DNA from: JAJXXT01 sp963764465
GTDB lineage: Bacteria; Pseudomonadota; Alphaproteobacteria; Acetobacterales; Acetobacteraceae
Reading direction: 5' to 3'
Assembly: GCA_963764465.1 (NCBI GenBank)
Contig: CAVXSO010000001.1
Location: forward strand, 310,001 to 374,000
Length of the DNA: 64,000 nucleotides
Shown here: positions 45,013 to 53,733 of the stretch, in pieces
How the letters are laid out: each line of letters opens with the position of its first letter
How positions within the stretch are numbered: position 1 is the first letter of the stretch
Program-made: the position numbers and the translations under genes
The notes under the pieces: generated by a model
The model's input: only the letters and a program-made list of their open reading frames with translations
The model's database searches: none
Told to the model about the DNA's origin: nothing

Positions 45013-45261
45013 GCGCGAACCCTGCGATTGAGTTCCGGCGCACCCCCGGCAGCTGCGATCAACGCGCCAGCCGGCAGTACCGCGACGGCGACCGCATCAG
45101 CGGACTTGAAGCCTCGCCCGCAACCTCGGCGAGCCAATCAAGGCAGCGCGGCGCACACAGGGCCGCGCGTCGCCGGGCTGCCGCGTCCGCTGGCAGCGCG
45201 TCGCCATCGTGCCGCGATGGCTCGCGTCGGACGCGCCCGGTTGCTAGCCTCCGCGACCGAG

Positions 45262-46203
45262 ATGAACCTCAATCAGTTCGAAGCTCTCTACTGGATCGGC
45301 CGCCTCGGCAGCTTCCACGCCGCTGCGCGCCACCTGAAAACCTCCCAGCCGGCCATCTCCGGACGCATCCGGGACCTGGAGCTGGAACTCGGCATCACCC
45401 TTTTCGACCGTTCGCAGCGGCGCGTGCGTCCCACCCCCAAGGGCTACGAGATGCTGCGCTACGCCGCGGAACTGGTCACCATCAGCAGCCAGATTCGCCG
45501 CGCCGCGGGTGAGCGCGAGGTCGTGACCGGCCGTGTGCGCCTCGGCGTTACCGGCGTCGCCGCACTCACCTGGGCGCGCACGCTGATCGAGCGCCTGAAG
45601 GTGGCGGAACCCAACATCGTCGTCGAGCTCACGGTCGAGGCAAGCGAACTGCTCGCCGAGCAGCTGGAAAACGGCGCGCTGGAGCTTGCCGTCCTCGCCG
45701 GCCCGCTGGACTCGATGAAGATCACGGCGGAGCGGATCGGTCACGTGCCGATGAGCTGGCTCGCCAGCCCCCAGCTCGGTCTGCCGGATCGCGTCGTGAC
45801 GACGGCGGAAATCGCGGCCCACGCCATCATCACCGGCATGCCCGGTTCCTACCTGCACGCCGCCTCCATGGACTGGTTTCGCGCCGATGGCGTGGAGCCG
45901 TCGCACCAGCACGCCTGCTCCAGCCTCAACCTGCGCATCCAGCTCGCAGCCCAGGGGCTCGGCATCGCGCTCGCCGCGCTCTCCGCTGCCCGGCGCGAAC
46001 TCGCGGATGGCAGCCTGTGCGCGCTGCGGGTCAATCGCCCGACCCCGACCATCGAGTACTTCATGGCCTCTGGCGCGTTCGGCACCGATCCGGCCGTGCG
46101 CGTTGTCGCGGAGACGGCGCAGATGCTCATTGCACAGAAGCCGGATCTGGAGTCTTATTATTCGGCGACGGAACAACTCATCCAATGGCACGATAATAAC
46201 TGA
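45262..46203 (+). CDS. LysR-family transcriptional regulator
   Basis: 313 residues from ATG 45262. Winged HTH (about 1-60): MNLNQFEALYWIGRLGSFHA, ARHLKTSQPAISGRIRDLE, FDRSQRRVRPTPKG. Substrate-binding domain from about residue 90. It directly precedes, in the same direction, an Fbp-like transporter and two AtuA/DUF4387 pairs and is the evident controller of that unit. The 249-bp stretch 45013-45261 between it and the ligase gene shows no recognisable element. Confidence 0.9.
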   Translation: MNLNQFEALYWIGRLGSFHAAARHLKTSQPAISGRIRDLELELGITLFDRSQRRVRPTPKGYEMLRYAAELVTISSQIRRAAGEREVVTGRVRLGVTGVAALTWARTLIERLKVAEPNIVVELTVEASELLAEQLENGALELAVLAGPLDSMKITAERIGHVPMSWLASPQLGLPDRVVTTAEIAAHAIITGMPGSYLHAASMDWFRADGVEPSHQHACSSLNLRIQLAAQGLGIALAALSAARRELADGSLCALRVNRPTPTIEYFMASGAFGTDPAVRVVAETAQMLIAQKPDLESYYSATEQLIQWHDNN

Positions 46204-46208
46204 TTCTT

Positions 46209-46220
46209 ATCGGAACCGAT
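46209..46220. promoter_or_regulatory. Candidate regulatory palindrome upstream of the AtuA transporter operon
   Basis: ATCGG-AA-CCGAT is a perfect short palindrome in the A+T-rich 162-bp gap 46204-46365 between the LysR gene and the binding-protein gene. It lies about 150 bp from the next start and might be a LysR box. The short arms make this weak. Confidence 0.3.
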
Positions 46221-46365
46221 TATTTGTGCATATCAAAGTAAAAATCAAACACCGTTGGTAAAACGCTCTTGCCGAAATCATCGCCCGCGCCGTAGGTTCC
46301 TGCCGTCGCGCCGATACGGCGTCAACACGGCTGCATCCAGCAGCCGCAGAAAGGGGGGTCCGTCC

Positions 46366-47412
46366 ATGCGTCTTTTCAACCGTCGTTCCATGCTTCAGGC
46401 GGCGGTCGCCGGCGGCACGCTGCTCGCCGCCGGCCCGATCCGCGCCGAGGAGCGCGGCGCCATCGAGGCTGGTGCGCGCAAGGAGGGCGCGATGGCGCTC
46501 GCGACATCCGTCAACGTCCCCGCCTTCCCCAAATTCCTCCAGGCCTTCACCGCCAAATACCCGTTCATCAACGTCAATAACGGGCTGTTCCAGGGTGCCA
46601 CCGCCACGGTCGCGGCGCGCGTGGACGCGGAAATGAAGTCCGGCAAGCCCGCCTTCGACGTCATCCACATTGCCAACCCGGCGCTGTACCTGGACTACGC
46701 GAAGCAGGGCCTGCTCGAGGATTATTCGTCGCCGGAACTCGCGGCATATCCCGCCAGCGCCCATAACGGCGGGCTGTGGACCACCGCGCGCGCGGTCGGC
46801 GTCATGCTTGCCTACAACCGCAATGTTGTCCCCGCGGACAAGGCGCCCTCCGGCTGGCGCGACCTGCTGAAGCCCGAATTCAAGGGCCACAAGCTCGCGA
46901 TCCAGAATGCCGCGTCCGGCACCTGGCTCATGGCCGTCTACATGCTGGAGCAGACGCTGGGCGCGGACTATGTCCGCCAGCTCGCCGCCCAGCAGCTCAT
47001 CATCACCACCGGCTCGGCGCAGCAGATCGACATGATCAACCGCGGCGAGGCCCTGGTCGCGGCCGGCATCGACCACACGGTGCTGTTCACCAGGACGACG
47101 AAAGAGGCGGGCGTCATCCCGGTCTATCCCACCGAGGGCATGCCGGTTTCGGCCTCGCCGGTCGCCATCCTCAAGGGGGCGCCGCACCCCAACGCCGCGC
47201 GCCTCTTCGTCGACTTCATGCTCTCGAAGCAGGGCCAGGAACTGTTCGACAACGAAATCACCCACAACTACTCGCTGCGCGATGACGTGCCCACTCCCGC
47301 CGGCGAGAAGCCGCTCGCGCAGGCGAAGCCGCTGGTGCCGTCGAACTGGGACGACTATGAGCGCTTCGCTCGCGGCTTCCCGCACCACTTCAACGAGCTA
47401 TTCAAGAGTTGA
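46366..47412 (+). CDS. ABC substrate-binding protein (FbpA/AfuA-like, family 1)
   Basis: 348 residues with AAAGGGGGG before ATG 46366. Signal peptide RRSMLQAAVAGGTLLAAGPI. KEGAMALATSVNVPAFPKFL and GVMLAYNRNVVPADKAPSGW are typical of the Fe(III)/2-aminoethylphosphonate/spermidine-type family. The downstream AtuA genes suggest an organic ligand rather than iron. Overlaps the permease (TTGA). Confidence 0.88.
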   Translation: MRLFNRRSMLQAAVAGGTLLAAGPIRAEERGAIEAGARKEGAMALATSVNVPAFPKFLQAFTAKYPFINVNNGLFQGATATVAARVDAEMKSGKPAFDVIHIANPALYLDYAKQGLLEDYSSPELAAYPASAHNGGLWTTARAVGVMLAYNRNVVPADKAPSGWRDLLKPEFKGHKLAIQNAASGTWLMAVYMLEQTLGADYVRQLAAQQLIITTGSAQQIDMINRGEALVAAGIDHTVLFTRTTKEAGVIPVYPTEGMPVSASPVAILKGAPHPNAARLFVDFMLSKQGQELFDNEITHNYSLRDDVPTPAGEKPLAQAKPLVPSNWDDYERFARGFPHHFNELFKS

Positions 47413-49109
47413 GCACGGCTGCCGGCGATCGCTGCGCGCCCGCGGCATGGACGAGGGGCCGTGCCGGCTGGCTTCTGCCAGCATCGCTCCTCGCCCTGCT
47501 CGGCGTGCTGGTGGCAGCCCCGATCGTCATGCTCGTGGTCGCGGCACTGCAGCAGGGGCATGGGCCGGGCCTCGGTCCGTTGCGCGCCGTGCTCTCCGAG
47601 ACCGGGGTCATCGCCAACACGCTCTACGTCTCGGGCGGCTCGACGCTGCTCGCGGTCGCAATCGGCGCGGCGCTGGCATTTCTCCTGGTGCGCACGGACA
47701 TATCGGCGCGCGCCCTGCTGGAGCGCCTCGTCATCGTGCCGCTCTACGTCACCGGCCTGCTCACGGCCATCGGTTGGTACTGGCTCGGCTCGCCCCGCGC
47801 CGGGCTTCTCAACATCCTGCTGCGCGATCTCCTCGGCTCCGCGGCGCCGGACATCAACCTGCAATCCTCGGGCGGCGTGGTGTTCGTTATGGCGATGAGC
47901 TCGGTGCCGCTCCCCTTCCTCCTGGTCGCGGGCGCCCTGCGCGGCATGGACCCGGCGTTGGAGGAGAGTGCGCGCGTGCAGGGCGCGAGCCTCGGCGGCG
48001 CCTGGCGACGCATCACGCTGCCGCTGATTCTTCCGGCGCTCTGCAGCAGCGCTCTGCTTGTCTTCGTCCACAACATGGGGTTGTTCGCCATCCCCGCGGT
48101 GCTCGCGATGCCGATTGGCTTCAACGTCGTCGGCACCGAGATCTACACGCTGTTGACCACCTATCCGCCGCGGCTGGACCGCGCCGCCGCCTGGGGCCTG
48201 GTCCTGTTCCTGGCAACCGCCGTGCTGGTCTGGCTGCAGGCGCTGCTGATGCGCCACCGCTCCTTCGTCACCATCACCGGCAAGGCGTTCCGCCCCCGCG
48301 TGATCGCGCTCGGACGCCTTCGCCCGGCCCTCGCCGCACTGGTCTGGCTCTACCTCGCCCTCGCCGTGGCGCTGCCGGTGCTGGCACTCGTCTGGGCCGC
48401 CAGCATCAATTTTCTGACCGTACGCCTCAGCCTGATGCACTTCGGGCTGGAGCATTTTCGCTACATCCTGTTCGAATACCCCAAGACCTGGCAGGCGATC
48501 TGGAACAGCTTCGTCCTCGGCCTCGCCTCGGCGACGCTGGTCTGCGCGCTGGGGCTGCTCGCCGCCTGGGCCATGGTGCGCCAGCGCAGCCGTTTCGGAC
48601 TCGTGATAGACCTGCTGGCCATGGCGCCGGTTGCCATCCCGTCGCTCACCTTCGCGCTCGGGCTGCTCTGGCTCTATGCCGGCCTGCGCTGGCTGCCGGT
48701 GTACGGCACCGCCACCATCCTGCTGCTCGCCTACGTCGCGCATTTCCTGCCCTACGGCGTGCGCGCGGCGAACGGGGCGCTGCGCCAGCTCCACCCGGAG
48801 CTCGAGGAGGCGGCGCGCGTTTGCGGCGCCGGCTGGCGCGCCACGCTGCGCCTGATCACCCTGCCGCTCACCATGCCGACGCTCTCCGCCGTCTGGATCC
48901 TCGTCTTCGTGATGGCGATGCAGGAAGTCAGTGCCTCTATCCTGCTCTACAGCAACCGTTCCATCACCATCTCCGTCACCGTCTACACGCTGTGGGACCA
49001 GGGCAATCTCGGCGGCCTCGCGGCGCTCAGCGTGCTGCACCTCGCGGTCATGTTCCTTCTCGTCGGCGTCGTGCTGCGCCGGCGCCAGGGGGGATTCATG
49101 CCCGCATGA
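47409..49109 (+). CDS. ABC transporter permease, fused two-domain (FbpB/ThiP-like)
   Basis: 566 residues from TTG 47409. Two permease domains in one chain, about twelve membrane segments. Coupling loops: EESARVQGASLGGAWRRITL (domain 1) and EEAARVCGAGWRATLRLITL (domain 2), the duplicated EAA motif. Same architecture as FbpB or PhnV-type permeases. Between the binding protein and ATPase genes, overlapping both. Confidence 0.9.
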   Translation: MSTAAGDRCAPAAWTRGRAGWLLPASLLALLGVLVAAPIVMLVVAALQQGHGPGLGPLRAVLSETGVIANTLYVSGGSTLLAVAIGAALAFLLVRTDISARALLERLVIVPLYVTGLLTAIGWYWLGSPRAGLLNILLRDLLGSAAPDINLQSSGGVVFVMAMSSVPLPFLLVAGALRGMDPALEESARVQGASLGGAWRRITLPLILPALCSSALLVFVHNMGLFAIPAVLAMPIGFNVVGTEIYTLLTTYPPRLDRAAAWGLVLFLATAVLVWLQALLMRHRSFVTITGKAFRPRVIALGRLRPALAALVWLYLALAVALPVLALVWAASINFLTVRLSLMHFGLEHFRYILFEYPKTWQAIWNSFVLGLASATLVCALGLLAAWAMVRQRSRFGLVIDLLAMAPVAIPSLTFALGLLWLYAGLRWLPVYGTATILLLAYVAHFLPYGVRAANGALRQLHPELEEAARVCGAGWRATLRLITLPLTMPTLSAVWILVFVMAMQEVSASILLYSNRSITISVTVYTLWDQGNLGGLAALSVLHLAVMFLLVGVVLRRRQGGFMPA

Positions 49110-50179
49110 GCACGCCCATTCTCTCCGTCGAAGGGCTGGAAATCGCCTTCGGCCCCATCACGGCTGTGTCGGGCGTGAGTTTTTCCGTCGGCCGGCGCGA
49201 GCATGTCAGCCTGCTCGGCCCCTCGGGCTGCGGCAAGACGACCACGCTGCGCGCCATCGCGGGGCTGGAAACCCCGCGTCGGGGCCGCATCGCCATCGAC
49301 GGCACCACCGTGTTCGACGGCGCGGCGCGCGTGAACCTGCCGCCCGAGAAGCGCGGCCTGGGCATGGTGTTCCAGTCCTACGCGATCTGGCCGCACATGA
49401 GCGTGTTCGACAACGTGTCGTTTTCGTTCCGCGTTCGTGGCATGTCGCGCCAGGCAGCGCGCCCTGCTGTCGAGCGCGCCCTCGCCCTCGTTGATCTCGC
49501 GCCGTATGCGGACCGGCCGGCAACCCGCCTCTCGGGCGGACAGCAGCAGCGCGTGGCACTCGCCCGCGCGCTCGCCTACGAATCCCGCGTCATCCTGCTC
49601 GACGAACCACTCAGCAACCTCGACGCCCAATTGCGCGTCGCGATGCGCACGGAACTCGCGGCGCTCCGCGAGCGCCTCGGCTTCACCGCAATCTACGTGA
49701 CCCACGACCAGGAAGAAGCCTTCGCCCTCTCCGACCGCATCATCATCATGCGCGACGGCCACGTCGAGCAACAGGGCACGCCCGCGGAGCTGCACGCGGC
49801 ACCACGCAACCGTTTCGTCGCCGCGTTCCTCGGCGCGGGCAACATCTTCGCCGCCGAACTCGCCTCCGCCGAATGCGGCCTCGCTGTATTGCGCCTCGCC
49901 GAGGACGTCGTGCTGCGCGCGCCGAACCCGCATGCTGCGTCCGGGCACCGCTCCATCTGCTTCCGCCCGATCGACGTCGAGCTGAGCGCCGGCGAGGACG
50001 CCGAAGGCATCGCGGGCACGATCACACGCCGCCTCTTTCTCGGCGATCTCGTCCACTACGCCATCGCCTCCGCGGGCCTGGAGATCGCCGCCGCCGGCCG
50101 GCCGCAACCCGATCTCGTCGAGGGGGCGGCCGTGCGCTGGCGCGTGCCGCCCGAGCGCTGCCTCCTGCTGGAGGATTGA
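49106..50179 (+). CDS. ABC transporter ATP-binding protein (FbpC/PotA-like)
   Basis: 357 residues. Walker A GPSGCGKT, Q-loop MVFQSYAIWPHMSVF, signature LSGGQQQRV, Walker B ILLDEPLSNLDAQ, YVTHDQEEAFALSD. C-terminal TOBE-type regulatory domain (about 280-350). Its last codons contain the GGAGG that serves the mini-ORF at 50181. Confidence 0.92.
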   Translation: MSTPILSVEGLEIAFGPITAVSGVSFSVGRREHVSLLGPSGCGKTTTLRAIAGLETPRRGRIAIDGTTVFDGAARVNLPPEKRGLGMVFQSYAIWPHMSVFDNVSFSFRVRGMSRQAARPAVERALALVDLAPYADRPATRLSGGQQQRVALARALAYESRVILLDEPLSNLDAQLRVAMRTELAALRERLGFTAIYVTHDQEEAFALSDRIIIMRDGHVEQQGTPAELHAAPRNRFVAAFLGAGNIFAAELASAECGLAVLRLAEDVVLRAPNPHAASGHRSICFRPIDVELSAGEDAEGIAGTITRRLFLGDLVHYAIASAGLEIAAAGRPQPDLVEGAAVRWRVPPERCLLLED

Positions 50180-50180
50180 G

Positions 50181-50219
50181 ATGCGACACCCCACGCCACA
50201 ACGGATGCCCAACCCATGA
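50181..50219 (+). CDS. 12-codon mini-ORF overlapping the first AtuA start
   Basis: ATG 50181 begins one base after the ATPase stop, with GGAGG 7 bases upstream. It reads MRHPTPQRMPNP and stops with TGA 50217-50219, overlapping the AtuA ATG (50216) as ATGA. The AtuA start itself has no good ribosome-binding site. The 39-nt length and ATGC-ACACC start recur before the second AtuA gene (51963-52001). It could couple AtuA translation to the transporter, or be a chance frame. Confidence 0.4.
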   Translation: MRHPTPQRMPNP

Positions 50220-51622
50220 CCGTCGACGTTCAACCACGCGCCGCTTCCGCCCAAATCGCCAATCGCGGTCTGCGCATTCTCTGCCCCAACGGCCATCTCG
50301 GCTTCGCACCGACCCGCGAGGGCAGCTTCAATCTCGGGGTCGAGGCGACGCCGGACATGATCGCCTGCGATTCCGGCAGCAGCGATTGCGGCCCGGTCCC
50401 GCTCGGCAGCGACACCTCCACCAGTCCGCTCGCCTGGCAAACCCACGACATCGAGCTGATGCTGCGTGCCTCGCGGCGTCTCGGCGTGCCGATGATCATC
50501 GGCTCCGCGGGCGACACCGGCACCAACAGCCGCGTCGACCTCTATGTGGACATCATCCGCCAGCTCGCGCGCAAGCACGCGCTGCCGCCGTTCAAGCTCG
50601 GCTACTTCTACTCCGAGGTGAGTGCGGATCGCGTCCGCGCCAGCATCGCAGCGGGCGACCCCGTGCGGGGCCTGGACGGCCGCCCGGATCTGAGCATGGC
50701 GGAGCTCGATGCCACGGACCGCATCGTCGCCGTCGCCGGCGTGCACCCCATCATCAAGCTGATGGACATGGGGGCCGACGTCATCATCGGCGGCCGTGGC
50801 AGCGACTGCGCCATCTTCGCCGCCCCCGCGATCCGCAAGGGCTACCCCGAGGCGCTCGCCTATTATTTCGGCAAGGTGATGGAATGCGCCTCGTTCTGCG
50901 CCGAGCCCTATGGCGGCAAGGAATCCGTAATGGGCGAGATCACTGCGGAGGACGTGCGCGTGACGGCGATGCTGCCGGAGCAGCGCTGCACCGTGGCCTC
51001 CGTCGCGGCGCACGCGATGTATGAGCGCTCGAACCCCAATTTTGAACATTTTCTTGGCGGATCGATCGACATGCACGACTGCGTCTACGAGCAGGTGGAC
51101 GAGCGCACCACCCGTGTCACCGGTCCGCGCTACGTGCCGGCGCCGGAACTGCGAGTAAAGCTCGAAGGCGCAGGCAAGGTCGGCGAACGTTTCGTCGGCC
51201 TGGTCGGTGTGCGCGATCCCTACACGATCTCGCGCATCGACGAGGTCATCGCCTGGGCGCGCGCGCAGGTGAAGGCGCGCTTCGGCGAGAGCGGCTACCA
51301 GCTCACCTACAACGTCTATGGCCGCGACGGCGTGATGGGGGAGCTCGAGCCCCTGCGCAACCAGCCCGGTCACGAGCTCTGCGTCGTCGTGCAGGGCGTG
51401 GCCGCAACTCGCGAGATGGCGGAGGAAGTCTGCCTCACCGGATTCCGGCAGATGTTCTACGCCCGCCTCCCCGATGTGAAGGGCAGCGCCGGCGGCTGCG
51501 CCTTCATCCTCGACGAGGTCCTGCAAGCGAGCCCCGCCTACCGCTGGACCATCAACCACACGATGCGCGTCGATGACCCGCTGGAGCTGTTCCCCACCCA
51601 TCTGGTCGAGATCGGAGGCTAG
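50216..51622 (+). CDS. AtuA-family (DUF1446) protein, copy 1
   Basis: 468 residues. Conserved stretches: GVEATPDMIACDSGSSDCGP, MIIGSAGDTGTNSRVDLYVD, VHPIIKLMDMGADVIIGGRG, LGGSIDMHDCVYEQVDERTT, and YRWTINHTMRVDDP near the C-terminus. AtuA is needed for acyclic terpene (citronellol) use in Pseudomonas, but its reaction is unknown. Followed 3 bp later by a DUF4387 gene. About half identical to copy 2. Confidence 0.88.
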   Translation: MTVDVQPRAASAQIANRGLRILCPNGHLGFAPTREGSFNLGVEATPDMIACDSGSSDCGPVPLGSDTSTSPLAWQTHDIELMLRASRRLGVPMIIGSAGDTGTNSRVDLYVDIIRQLARKHALPPFKLGYFYSEVSADRVRASIAAGDPVRGLDGRPDLSMAELDATDRIVAVAGVHPIIKLMDMGADVIIGGRGSDCAIFAAPAIRKGYPEALAYYFGKVMECASFCAEPYGGKESVMGEITAEDVRVTAMLPEQRCTVASVAAHAMYERSNPNFEHFLGGSIDMHDCVYEQVDERTTRVTGPRYVPAPELRVKLEGAGKVGERFVGLVGVRDPYTISRIDEVIAWARAQVKARFGESGYQLTYNVYGRDGVMGELEPLRNQPGHELCVVVQGVAATREMAEEVCLTGFRQMFYARLPDVKGSAGGCAFILDEVLQASPAYRWTINHTMRVDDPLELFPTHLVEIGG

Positions 51623-51625
51623 GGC

Positions 51626-51949
51626 ATGTCGTCCATCCCACTGACCGCGCTCGCGAAAACCATTCGCAGCAAGAACGCCGGCGTCGACAAGATCACCTTC
51701 GACGTGATCCTGCGCGATCGCGCTTCCTTCGACCGTGTCTGCCGCAGCGGCGTGCTGTCGCGCGCCGCCGTGTGCTCCCTGTTCGGCGTGCCGGACGAGC
51801 GGATCACGGATCATGTCGAATTCCCGCCGGCACTCGCCATCAAGTTCACGCTGCTGCGCAACCGGCCAAGCGGCAGCGTCGGCGACGGCGACATCTTCGG
51901 CAGCCAGCAATACGGCCCGTTGCTCGGCATCGAGGTGCCGGCCGCCTGA
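51626..51949 (+). CDS. DUF4387-family small protein, copy 1
   Basis: 107 residues. Signature stretch TIRSKNAGVDKITFDVILRD, then AIKFTLLRNRPSGSVGDGDI and QQYGPLLGIEV. DUF4387 genes regularly accompany AtuA genes, sometimes fused to them, so it is probably a subunit of the AtuA enzyme. GGAGG lies 7 bases before ATG 51626. The next gene cluster repeats the pair. Confidence 0.88.
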   Translation: MSSIPLTALAKTIRSKNAGVDKITFDVILRDRASFDRVCRSGVLSRAAVCSLFGVPDERITDHVEFPPALAIKFTLLRNRPSGSVGDGDIFGSQQYGPLLGIEVPAA

Positions 51950-51962
51950 CAGGGAGAGAACG

Positions 51963-52001
51963 ATGCAACACCGGCACGAACGCAGAGCGGCGGATGGCTG
52001 A
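51963..52001 (+). CDS. 12-codon mini-ORF overlapping the second AtuA start
   Basis: AGGGAGAG lies 5 bases before ATG 51963; the frame reads MQHRHERRAADG and stops with TGA 51999-52001. The AtuA start at ATG 51994 falls inside it. The AtuA ATG itself lacks a clear ribosome-binding site. Same length and same first bases as the mini-ORF at 50181. Translation coupling is an inference. Confidence 0.4.
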   Translation: MQHRHERRAADG

Positions 52002-53352
52002 CCTCCCTTCCTTCCGGGTGATGATCTCGACCGGACACCTCGGCACCGCCCCCTCGGGTCTCGAAAGCTTTCTACGCGGCCTCGACAGCTCCCCCGACGT
52101 CCTCGTCGCGGACGGTGGCAGCTCGGACCCCGGTCCCGTGTATCTCGGCGAGAACATGGAACTCGGCCAATTTGTCCGCGAGGAACTGGAACTCTTCGTC
52201 ACCCACACGCGCCGCCGCAATATCCCCTTCATCATTGGCTCGGCAGGGGACAGCGGCAGCAACGAGGGCGTCGATCGCACCGTCGCCACGATCCAGGCGA
52301 TCGCCGCCGAGCACAGCCTACCCAAATTCCGCATCGGCTATTTCCACTCGGAGGTGCCGAAGGAAACGTTGAAGGCAAGCCTCGCCGCTGGAACCATCGC
52401 TGGCCTCAACGGCTTCCCCGACCTCACCATGAAGGAGATCGACGAGGCCGCGCGCGTCGTCGCCGTGGCCGGCGTCCACCCCTTCATCAAGCTCCTGGAC
52501 ATGGGCGCCGATGTCATCGTTGGCGGACGCTGCGGCGACATCTGCTTCACCGCCGCCCCCTGCATCCGCGCCGGTTACCCGGAGGCGCTCGCCTATCACA
52601 TGGGCAAGATGATCGAGTGCGCCTCACTCGTCGCGGAACCGTTCATGGGCAAGGAGACCGTGATCGGCGCCATCACCCACGAGGACATCCGTATCACGCC
52701 CTATCACCCGGCGCAGCGCGTCACCGTGGCCTCGGCGGCCGGGCACTCGATGTACGAGCGCGAAACCCCGTTTTACGAGCACGCGCTCGGCGGCCTGCTC
52801 GATATGAGCGACTGCCGCTACGACCAGTTCGACGAGCGAACCTGCCGCATCGCCGGCGCGAAATGGGAGCCGTCCGCCCGGCTCACCGTGAAGCTCGAAG
52901 GCTGCCGCAAGGTGGGCGAGCGCTGCCTCGGCATCGTCGGCGTGCGCGACCCGCATGTCATTCGCAACATTGACGCGGCAATCGAATGGTGCCGCAACGC
53001 CATCGCCCAACGGTTCGCGGGCGTCGACTACCAGCTTTTCTTCCACGTCTTCGGCCGCGACGCGATCCTGAAGGAGCGTGAGCCGGCCCGCAACGAAAGC
53101 CCGCACGAGATCGCCGTGGTCGTCGAGGGCATGGCGGGCAGCGACGCGCTGGCCGCCAAGATCACGGATCTCGCCGTCCGCATGTTCTTCCTCGCTCGCA
53201 TTCCTGGTGCCAAGGGCACGGCCGGAACCGCCGCCACCACCAAGATGCCGATGAAGACGCTTCCAGGCTACGAGTGGACCATCAACCACACCGTCGAGAT
53301 CGAGGACCCGATGGCATTCTTTCCGGTGCACATGACCGAAGGGGGGGTATGA
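51994..53352 (+). CDS. AtuA-family (DUF1446) protein, copy 2
   Basis: 452 residues. Parallels copy 1: LDSSPDVLVADGGSSDPGPV, FIIGSAGDSGSNEGVDRTVA, VHPFIKLLDMGADVIVGGRC, LGGLLDMSDCRYDQFDERTC, YEWTINHTVEIEDP. It lacks about 20 N-terminal residues of copy 1. Its end contains a run of seven G (53341-53347), just before the overlap with the following DUF4387 gene (ATGA). Product may form a complex with copy 1 or with its own DUF4387 partner. Confidence 0.88.
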   Translation: MADLPSFRVMISTGHLGTAPSGLESFLRGLDSSPDVLVADGGSSDPGPVYLGENMELGQFVREELELFVTHTRRRNIPFIIGSAGDSGSNEGVDRTVATIQAIAAEHSLPKFRIGYFHSEVPKETLKASLAAGTIAGLNGFPDLTMKEIDEAARVVAVAGVHPFIKLLDMGADVIVGGRCGDICFTAAPCIRAGYPEALAYHMGKMIECASLVAEPFMGKETVIGAITHEDIRITPYHPAQRVTVASAAGHSMYERETPFYEHALGGLLDMSDCRYDQFDERTCRIAGAKWEPSARLTVKLEGCRKVGERCLGIVGVRDPHVIRNIDAAIEWCRNAIAQRFAGVDYQLFFHVFGRDAILKEREPARNESPHEIAVVVEGMAGSDALAAKITDLAVRMFFLARIPGAKGTAGTAATTKMPMKTLPGYEWTINHTVEIEDPMAFFPVHMTEGGV

Positions 53353-53666
53353 CGATGCCGAAACTTGGTGAATTGGCAACGACGGTACGCAGCAAGAATG
53401 CGGGCGTGAACCAGGTTACGTTCGACATCATCTTCCCCGACCGTGCGACCTACGAGCGTGTACGCGCAAGCGGCGCGCTGACCCCCCGGCGCATCGCCGC
53501 CCTGTACCGCATCCCGCCCGAACGCATATCGCATTTTGTGAATTTCGAACCGGCCAATGCGATCAAGTTCACCCTCTACCGCGACCGCCCGAACGGCAGC
53601 CCTGGCGACTGGGACGTTCTGGGCTGCCAGCAATACGGCCCGCTCATCGACCTCGAGATCGGCTGA
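53349..53666 (+). CDS. DUF4387-family small protein, copy 2
   Basis: 105 residues. TVRSKNAGVNQVTFDIIFPD, AIKFTLYRDRPNGSPGDWDV, QQYGPLIDLEI, clearly paralogous to copy 1. Starts at ATG 53349, overlapping the AtuA stop by 4 bp. Last gene of the operon starting at 46366. Confidence 0.88.
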   Translation: MTMPKLGELATTVRSKNAGVNQVTFDIIFPDRATYERVRASGALTPRRIAALYRIPPERISHFVNFEPANAIKFTLYRDRPNGSPGDWDVLGCQQYGPLIDLEIG

Positions 53667-53733
53667 CTCGCCTACCAGTGGCGCCCGGCTACCCCCGCTT
53701 CCCGGCACTGAGGTTCGCCAGGCGCCCCATGGC

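Noticed and set aside
47355..49040. 561-codon minus-strand frame opposite the fused permease
   Set aside because: Composition is charged and repetitive (antisense of membrane helices); the plus-strand permease is certain.
48983..51910. Very long minus-strand open frame (975 codons)
   Set aside because: It lies opposite the ATPase and AtuA genes and has no domain or ribosome-binding site; long antisense frames are common in G+C-rich DNA.
53667..53733. Possible terminator between DUF4387 copy 2 and the convergent binding protein
   Set aside because: CAGTG/CACTG ends can be paired, but the inner bases do not form a stable stem.
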